From NCBI GenBank assembly GCA_910589415.1, contig OU342636.1:38145735-38209734 (forward strand): a DNA stretch of 64,000 bases. The letters run 5' to 3'. This document shows, piece by piece, positions 57,422-64,000 of this stretch. Under the pieces are notes generated by a model that was not told the origin of the DNA, ran no database searches, and was given only the letters and a program-made list of their open reading frames with translations. The translations under genes and the position numbers were made by a program. The DNA comes from Malachius bipustulatus. Its lineage: Eukaryota > Arthropoda > Insecta > Coleoptera > Melyridae. How positions within the stretch are numbered: the stretch's first letter is position 1; the number at the start of each line of letters is the position of its first letter.

Positions 57422-58013
57422 GATCTTATTTTGTTGGTTATGAAAGGGCAAACTTTTGCCTGTTAATGGCGGAATATGAACGCGGGTGACTATTTCTGAC
57501 TTTCTGTAAAACTTGTAGTTACAAGCGTTTTGCCACACTGCATTTGTGAGAGCAACAAAAAGGTACGCATGCGCGTTGGATATATTAATTTACAAACCAG
57601 TCTTTTAAAATAAGTTTCTGTGAATTCTTAATTTTAATATTAGGTAATATTAGATACAATATTTCACACAAATAAAATTAAATTTAGGTTATGATCGTTT
57701 AATAAGCCTTTCATAACCAAACATTTTTGTTGGTTATGCTATTATTGTGAAAGATGTCGTCTTAGCATGTTAATGGTGGGAAAAGGCGATTTTTACCCTA
57801 TTTACTAAATTAAAAAAAAACATTTTTGTAGGCTAAAATGGATTTTATTTTGTTGGTTATGAAATAGCAAACTTTTGCCTGTTTATGGCGGATATAAGCC
57901 CGAGTGGCAATTTCTGACTTTCTGTAAACTTGTATAGTTAAGCAGGTTACAAACGTCTTGCTATAATGCCTTCCTGAGAGCAGCAAAAAGGTCCGCATGC
58001 GCGTTGGACATTT
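57422..58013. repeat. two ~165-bp direct repeats plus a partial third
   Basis: Copies at 57422-57582 and 57841-58010 share TTTTGTTGGTTATGAAA, CAAACTTTTGCCTGTT, ATGGCGGA, TTTCTGACTTTCTGTAAA and GCATGCGCGTTGGA. A partial copy (TTTTTGTTGGTTATGCT..) lies near 57725. The retrotransposon's target site lies at the end of the second copy. Confidence 0.75.
58000..58013 (+). repeat. 14-bp target-site duplication, left
   Basis: CGCGTTGGACATTT, identical to 63623-63636. It marks the 3' border of the minus-strand retrotransposon. Confidence 0.85.
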
Positions 58014-58326
58014 GTTGTTGTTTTTCTGTTTTATGGCCTGGTCAGCTTGACATACAGCCAACTTTCATAATGGTGATTCCCATTGGAAATCCAACTTCAG
58101 ACTTGTAGCTATCTTCTGGGTCTTCTCGTTATCGTTTAGGCAGTCTTGGTGCTTCTCTATTCAGACAGTTAGTATGGGACAAACACAAACACAGGTATAG
58201 ACTCTTCTCGCTCTAGGGCAATTACCAGAGCATTACACAACACCGAAAATTGCCAGGATAAGCCCATGGATTGGAGGGTTAAGATCTGAAAGAAGGTTCA
58301 TTTGATTATCTTAGGAAACGGTTTAT

Positions 58327-61300
58327 CTATAATTTAATGTTATATATTTGCAGGAATTTTGTGATTATGGATATTGTTTGGGGGTTTAGGTTATGCAGTA
58401 GGGTATTTATATCTATTGGCGTGGGTATTTTATGGCCAGTGAGCTCTCTGTAGATGTCGAAGTCGTCTGTAATATTAATGGGACAAGTGAAGAAAATATG
58501 CTGTAGGTCTTCTATCTGCCCGCACTCACAGTAGGGACTCTCCGCAACTCCTATTCGGTGTCTGTGTTGTAGTGTCAGACAGTGGTTGGTTCTCATTCTA
58601 ATTATCGTAGTAATTTGCCTTCTGTTGTTGTAGGGGATGTTAGTGAGCAGCGGCTTAGTCGGGAATGTTTCCAGGTACTGATAGAATTTGCCTCTATTTT
58701 TACAATTGTTTCTCCATGTTTGCGACCAAGTGGACTTAATTTCTGATATCAACTGAGGTAGTATTGGTGCGTTGTTTGAGGGAACCTCTAGGGTCGCCCC
58801 AAGTGCGGCTCCTAGTTTTGCCATTCGGTCGGCCGTATCATTTCCCGTAATGTTAGTGTGACTGGGAATCCAAAGTAGTTCGATTTTTGTCCCATTTTCT
58901 CTCGCTTCTATTATAAGCTGTTTCGTTTTTAATGAGATGTAGTGCGTGTCTCCCCTATATCTAGGGTTGGATATACTTTGCAAGGCACTCTGTGAATCTG
59001 CGACCACTGTCACATGCCTCAAATTGTTTTCCAATGCCAGGGTGCAAGCCTTGTGTATCGCCAAGGTCTCCCCAATACATATGGGTGTGTGATCGTCGAT
59101 TCGCGCGGCGTATCGAAGTTTCATGGATGGTATGCAGACCCCGATGCCTGCTGTACCTTCTGCTAGGGTGGCATCTGTGTATATGACTACTGTTTGTTGT
59201 CTTTTCGACAAGATTGCATTAAAGTTTTGTCTGTTGTCCCTATCTTTTTCTAGATTCGAACTTTCATACTCTAAGTCTGTGTACTGGGTCTGGAGGCTTA
59301 CGAGAAAACATGGAAGGGCAGGAAAAATACCTTTGTGTGTATTCGGAATATTTTCAAGGAAGTTTAATGTCTGTACAGTGTAGGGGGGTTCCTTTCGATT
59401 CCAAAAATCAGAGGGGAGGTTGCAGTAGGTGGCTAAATTTTTTGTTACTTCTATTGTAGGATGGTTTTTTATTCGTTGGAGATTTACTATTAATTTTGCA
59501 GCTAACATTTTACGGCGGGTGTCAAGATTTGGTTCTCCACATTCTGCTTGTAATGCGTTAATAGGCGTAGATTTCATGCACCCTGTAATTATGCGTAGGC
59601 CCTGGTTGTGTATGTTGTCGAGCTTTTTTAAGACGTGTTTGGGAGCGGGTTGAAGGAGCTGGCAGGCAAAATCTAAGTGGGAACGTACAATGCCGTTGAA
59701 TATCAGCTTCAGGATTTTGGGGTCTGCGCCCCACCAGATCCCCGAAGAGGCTCTCATGATGTTGAGGCCTCTTTGCGATTTACGTAATATTTCGGTCACA
59801 TGCGGTTCCCAGGAAAGTGTATTTGTGAACTTTACTCCTAAATATGATACTTCCGTTTCCCACCTAATAATCTCTTCGTTATATCGGATCGGGGGTAGGG
59901 ATTGATTTGATTTGCGCTTACGGAAAAACATGGCTGAGGATTTTAACGTGGAGATTGTCAGTTTGTGATCGTCTAACCAGCGGGATAATTGTTTAAGGCA
60001 CAGATTCATGTTTTCTATCATTTCGATCGGATTAGGACCCGTAGTTATTAGCAAAATGTCGTCTGCATATTGGACCAATTGGATGTGTGGCGTCATAGAA
60101 TATTGCATGTCACTAGTATATAAGTTAAAAAGGATTGGACTCAACGAAGAGCCCTGCGGAACGCCTCTATATATTTTCTGCGGTCCTTGAATGTTCTGGT
60201 GGTTGTCTTTAACATAGGCTTCTCTGTCCATGAATAATTTGAAAATTAGGTTAGATAGGTGAGTGTCGAATCCTGCGTTTATTAATTTTGAATGTAGCTG
60301 ATAGAGATCTACATGGTCGAAGGCGGATTTGAGGTCTAAAAAGACTGCCAGTGTGTACTGGTTTCGACTGAAACCCAGCAGGACTCTGTTGGCGAGATGA
60401 ATGGTGTTGGTTGTTATGGAGCGTCCTTTCCGGAAGGCGGACTGCAGGGGAGGATAGAGGTTTTGACTCTCTATGTGCCACTCAAGTCGGTTTTTGATCA
60501 TGGACTCTAGTGTTTTGCCTACGCAGGAGGATAGGGCTATTGGTCGATAGCTTTCGCTTATCAGTGGATCTTTAGATGGCTTAAGCAGTGGGTAAATTAA
60601 ATATGTTTTCCATGACACTGGAATGGGAAGCTGGCTGAGGGTTCGATTGTATATCTGAAGTAGAGCGGACAATGCTACTGGTGGGAGGTTCAGTAGCATT
60701 TTATATGTGATTCTGTCGAGTCCTGGTGTGGTGTCTTTTTTCTGGGACAGGGTGTATTTTAGTTCGTCCATGGTAAATTCGTCAGGTTTGTGGTTGGGGC
60801 TTGTTGGAAGGTTAAACTCTGGGTCAATGTCGCAAACGCTCAATGTGGAAAGGAGGTGTTCTGCCAAATTTGGGGATGGTAAAGAGGATGGATTTGTTAC
60901 TCCTTTATGGATCCTAGTCATTTTCCTAAAAAAAGTCCAAACTTTAGATAGGCTCGTGTTACGGTTTAATGTGGATCAGTAGTTCCTATATGATTCTTTT
61001 TTCTTCTTGTTTGTTAGTCTCTTAAAAATTGCATTAATTTTCTTGAGCTCTATATAGTTACCTAGACTGCAGTCCCTCATGAACTTTTTAGCCGTTTCCC
61101 TTTTGCGAGTGAGAGCTGTGCGACACTCTTCATCCCACCAGGGTGTGTATAGTCTTCTAGGACCGGTATTATTCCCTGTTACGGGCGTTGCCGCCTCTGC
61201 TGCATCCCTGATGTTTTGTGAAAACTCGTTATAATTTTTGGTCGCTTCTGCCCAATCGTAGTCTTCGAGTCTTTCCTGGAATTTTTCCCAATTTGTTTTT

Positions 61301-62034
61301 CTATAATTATACCTAGTGCCCTGTGAGACTGGTAGAACGGGAATATTGATCTCGATAGAGCACATCGTGGGAAAGTGGTTACTGAGGCCTGGATTGTCTA
61401 ATGTTAGCCAATTTGATTTGGCAGCGAGGTCTGCTGTCACTAGTGTAATGTCTACTGCACTTGTTCTCCCAGTGGTTGGAGGCAGTATCAAGGTTGGGGA
61501 TCCGTCGTTGAGCACGACTAAGTTATGTATACCCAGAGATTCAACTATAGTTTTCCCACTTATATTACAGGGAATTTGATCCCATAGGGGGTGGTGGGCA
61601 TTTAAATCTCCCATGATGACAAAGGGTCTTGGTAGGGATTGCAGTAACTGGTTCCACTGGTTAGATCGTATCATAGTGTTCGGTGGGCAGTATATGTTGA
61701 TGATGTTGATATTGTGGATGTTTATTGCCTGTATTTGGAAATTTTGGGGGAGGCCTATCCTTTTACTGATTTGTGTCACTTGGAACGGGATTCTCGAGTC
61801 TACAAGTGTGGCTATGCCCCCGTACCCGTCTTTACGATCGGCACGGATGATGCGATATCCATTTATATGTGCTAGTATGGATGGTTTTAGCCATGTTTCA
61901 TTGAGGTGGATAACGTTGGGATTGTGTTTGTTAATTAAAAGTTTTAGGACGTCTTTTCCGCTCGTGTAGCTACGTATGTTCCACTGCATAAGTTGCAGTG
62001 TGTGTGGTTGATGTCTAGTATTCATCGAGATCAC
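58327..62034 (-). pseudogene. ORF2 polyprotein: APE endonuclease, RT, RNase H (one premature stop)
   Basis: Drives target-primed reverse transcription of the element. The frame from ATG 62034 to the stop at 58327 is 1236 codons, open except for one in-frame TGA at 60978-60976 (codon 353). The segment between the stop and the next ATG (60921) stays open, so this is a point nonsense change and not a frameshift. Codons 1-352: APE-type endonuclease with QWNIRS, NETWL, GDLNAHHPLWD and SNHFPT. Reverse transcriptase: KPSKDPL..SYRPIAL, LDLKSAFDHVD, GVPQGSSLSPILFN and YADD (about codons 656-659). RNase H: YTDAT, GETLA, ADSQSAL, SHTNITGNDTAD with all four acidic residues. A CECG..EDLQHIFFTC finger lies near the C-terminus. 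The start overlaps the end of ORF1 by 20 bases in another frame. As written it cannot make the full polyprotein. Confidence 0.95.
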
Positions 62035-63415
62035 TGGGGACAGAGGTCTGTGTGTTTAGTGTTGCGGGGCCTGCCTGCTCCCCTTTTTTTTGTGTTTGTG
62101 TTGTTTTATATTTGGTTAGTGTTTCGAGCGCTAGCTCGATTTGTCTGTGGCTGAAGGTCTTAAGAAGCTGTACAAATTCGTTCTCTGATTCGGGGATAAC
62201 AGGTATTTTTTGGGGAAGTGACTTTAGTTGTGAGTAGACTGGGGTGTGAGATTGAAGACTGGCTGGAGTCCTTGAGCTGGGAAAGTTTAAATGTTGGTTA
62301 TGTTCGCTCATATTGTATCCTTGTTCAACAGTCTTTTTTCGTTTATTTGGTATATTTTTTGTCCTTACTATATTGCTGAATGAAGGTAGAGGCTGTGTTA
62401 GGAATTGTCTTCGTTGGTGGGGTTGGATTGTCTGTGCTGTGTTAGCTGTTGGGGTCAGTGTAGGGAAGTCTCTGGGTTGTGAGTTAAATGGTCTGCTGGT
62501 CTTTTCTTTTGGTAACCTTATGTTTGCTTCATAATAAGTAATGTTATCTGCTGACATTAACTGTCTGATCATCGTTTGTCTCTCGTATTCAGGACAATTT
62601 CTACTAATGGACGGGTGATCTTGAGAGTTGCAATGAATGCACTTGGTCTGACATTGACCCTTGTGGCCTGATGCCGAACCGCAGTTTTTGCACTTGGGGT
62701 TAGAGTTACAATTTTTCATGGTGTGACCGTACAACAAGCACCCGTGGCATTGAATGACTGGCAATACATATACTTCCACCGGTAGTGGAAGCATATATAT
62801 CTCTACGTGTCGTGGTAGGTATTTGCCTGAAAAAGTGTAAAGAATTGTACCAGTGGGCACATATTCAACTTCACCTTGCAAGTTTATGGTTCGTCTATTC
62901 ATCCTTCTAACGCTTATTATCTGTTGATTGTGGGCAAAAGTGTTATTTAATAGTTCGTCTTCGGTTAATGACTTATCCACATTTTTCACAATACCCTTAC
63001 ATGATATGAGATTAGTGGGAATGTACATATTGTATCCCATATCCAACAATTTTTTATTAACTAAAAATTCGTTTGCTGCTTTTGCATTCCTGAATGTTAC
63101 AGCTACCCGATTTCTGCCCTTCTTCTCTAGCTTACTTATATTATCTAATTTCAGGCTTAAGATTTTTTTTGCTATTGATAATGGACTAAAATTGCCTATG
63201 TGGAGGTTTTCTTGGGGGGCAGATGCGCCTTCAGTTTGACAATCATTAGGTTTTTTAAAAACTGAATGAGACTCAATATTCACCTGATACGGTCCGATAT
63301 CTTTATCTCTGTAGAGGAGTGTTTTTCTTACATTTTTTCCTTTATCATTTATATTTGCGATAGTATTCCCGCCCCCCGGATCGGGGACACGGTCTACTTC
63401 CATGCCACCGGCCAT
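62015..63415 (-). CDS. ORF1 gag-like nucleic-acid-binding protein of the retrotransposon
   Basis: 466 residues, intact. In non-LTR elements of this type ORF1 binds the element RNA to form the ribonucleoprotein. Three CCHC knuckles follow one another: CHGCLLYGHTMKNC (223-236), CKNCGSASGHKGQC (242-255) and CIHCNSQDHPSISRNC (259-274). Their spacings are C-x2-C-x4-H-x4-C, C-x2-C-x5-H-x3-C and C-x2-C-x4-H-x6-C, as in I and Jockey ORF1. Upstream (about 70-200) are two RRM-like segments (RNRVAVTFRNAKAANEFL; GIVKNVDKSLTEDELL). The C-terminal ~190 residues are Gln/Pro/Ser/Thr-rich and look disordered. The ATG at 63415-63413 is the first in frame after the 5' UTR. Confidence 0.93.
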   Translation of the reverse strand: MAGGMEVDRVPDPGGGNTIANINDKGKNVRKTLLYRDKDIGPYQVNIESHSVFKKPNDCQTEGASAPQENLHIGNFSPLSIAKKILSLKLDNISKLEKKGRNRVAVTFRNAKAANEFLVNKKLLDMGYNMYIPTNLISCKGIVKNVDKSLTEDELLNNTFAHNQQIISVRRMNRRTINLQGEVEYVPTGTILYTFSGKYLPRHVEIYMLPLPVEVYVLPVIQCHGCLLYGHTMKNCNSNPKCKNCGSASGHKGQCQTKCIHCNSQDHPSISRNCPEYERQTMIRQLMSADNITYYEANIRLPKEKTSRPFNSQPRDFPTLTPTANTAQTIQPHQRRQFLTQPLPSFSNIVRTKNIPNKRKKTVEQGYNMSEHNQHLNFPSSRTPASLQSHTPVYSQLKSLPQKIPVIPESENEFVQLLKTFSHRQIELALETLTKYKTTQTQKKGEQAGPATLNTQTSVPSDLDEY

Positions 63416-63622
63416 TAAAAGGATTTAAAGGACTTACCATGCACGAATTAGGATTTATACAGCTTATTAGAGAAACAAAATGTTAGTACCTACACAGGTT
63501 CACTTTATTTCTATGATCAAATCTGCTAGCCTTTGATTTTTGATTTATTTAACCCGAATTTAGTCTGAATTTCACGATCACGATACGTTCGTCCGTGGCA
63601 GTGGTTGACTCAACACCGAATT

Positions 63623-63636
63623 CGCGTTGGACATTT
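63623..63636 (+). repeat. 14-bp target-site duplication, right
   Basis: CGCGTTGGACATTT, identical to 58000-58013. It marks the 5' border of the retrotransposon. Confidence 0.85.
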
Positions 63637-63675
63637 TTATTAGATTACTTTCAGGTTGATGTAAAGTAACCAAAA

Positions 63676-63715
63676 ATGGGATCTAAAGCTTCAAAGGTAT
63701 CTAACATTATTACAA
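63676..63715 (+). CDS. possible first coding exon, N-myristoylation-type start
   Basis: ATG in context ACCAAAAATGG opens MGSKASKVSNIIT and reaches a strong donor-like GTAAGT at 63716; an alternative donor GTATCT is at 63697, directly after MGSKASK. Without splicing the frame ends at 63745-63747 after 23 codons. M-G-S-K-A-S-K matches the N-myristoyltransferase recognition pattern (Gly2, Ser at position 6, basic at 7). Nothing else identifies the gene, and the remainder would be beyond the window. It could equally be a chance frame. Confidence 0.25.
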
Positions 63716-63747
63716 GTAAGTTAAAAAGTAATCTCTCAAGAAAATAA

Positions 63748-64000
63748 AGATATAATGTGCAATAATGAATATTGTTATGTCATTTTTCTATAAATAATTC
63801 TTGTCTATCGCTTCATAATAGATCATTACACGGATCCGAAATCACTGTAATTATTTTATAACGAACAATAATTATTGTCTATTCTCTATTGAAACAAAAA
63901 ATTAGATACGAGCTTGACCTTAAAGATTATGGTTACGTCTCTATTAAGATAGACTATGCAGTAATGTACCTAACGAATAGATATAAGAGAAATAATAAAA
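63748..64000. other. AT-rich end of window
   Basis: No feature recognised; presumed intron if the preceding exon is real. Confidence 0.3.

Larger units (their letters stand above)
58014..63622 (-). mobile_element. full-length non-LTR retrotransposon, I group
   Basis: The element runs on the minus strand from its 5' end at 63622 to its 3' end at 58014, a length of 5.6 kb between identical 14-bp target duplications. Order: ~207-bp 5' UTR, ORF1 (nucleic-acid-binding gag-like protein), ORF2 (endonuclease, reverse transcriptase, RNase H, C-terminal CxC..H..C), ~313-bp 3' UTR and a short CAACAAC-type tail rather than poly(A). An RNase H domain after the reverse transcriptase argues for the I superfamily and against Jockey/CR1. 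The intact length, perfect duplication and single ORF-breaking change point to recent insertion. Confidence 0.95.

Noticed and set aside
61316..61969. Plus-strand frames of 87 and 118 codons opposite the retrotransposon
   Set aside because: Shadow frames of ORF2.

Overview
The window reads as animal nuclear DNA, almost certainly insect. Five conserved protein-coding loci can be recognised. Their exons are GC-rich, their introns are often 50-65 bp with GT..AG ends, and they sit in AT-rich DNA full of DNA-transposon relics. Insect origin rests on the Dlish-type triple-SH3 protein, the Swip-1/EFHD C-terminus and an I-group non-LTR retrotransposon. The order of insect is not resolved. TAGGTA/TACCTA words are very frequent throughout. 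No rRNA, tRNA, CRISPR array or bacterial-type operon was seen.

Layout. 1-24.7 kb has no gene I can support. It holds a 0.64-kb tandem repeat (0.8-3.1 kb), several terminal-inverted-repeat (TIR) elements, a 1.3-kb modular fold-back (6.6-7.9 kb), two nested TA-flanked elements (9.3-11.5 kb), a ~175-bp tandem repeat (12.4-13.8 kb), a ~25-bp minisatellite (14.8-15.5 kb) and long palindromes at 17.5-18.3 and 21.1-22.0 kb. 24.8-40.5 kb is the genic core: ERO1 thiol oxidase (minus, 4 exons, 501 codons), the last two exons of Swip-1/EFHD (plus), a 13-finger C2H2 protein (plus, 4 exons, 489 codons), NOG1 nucleolar GTPase (minus, 8 exons, 642 codons) and an intronless Dlish-like protein (plus, 314 codons). 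For the three complete spliced genes the exon lengths sum to whole codons with a single open frame.

42.2-42.3 kb carries a likely first exon of a four-transmembrane protein. 42.7-57.4 kb is repeat-rich and probably intronic or intergenic. It includes a PIF/Harbinger-type element with TAA target duplication, a fragment of a possible Harbinger transposase, and more palindromes. 58.0-63.6 kb is a full-length I-group non-LTR retrotransposon on the minus strand. It is flanked by a perfect 14-bp target duplication and ORF2 is broken by one in-frame TGA. A short possible N-myristoylated first exon lies just beyond it.

The genes serve ordinary cell functions: ER disulfide formation, ribosome biogenesis, actin/calcium, Fat-Hippo signalling and a transcription factor. 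They do not form a pathway. The most unusual material is in the repeats: four copies of a 46-76 bp hAT-like palindrome with 8-bp target duplications, three long palindromes of like design, and a CAGTGGCG core shared by otherwise different repeat families. I did not find a convincing new multi-gene system.
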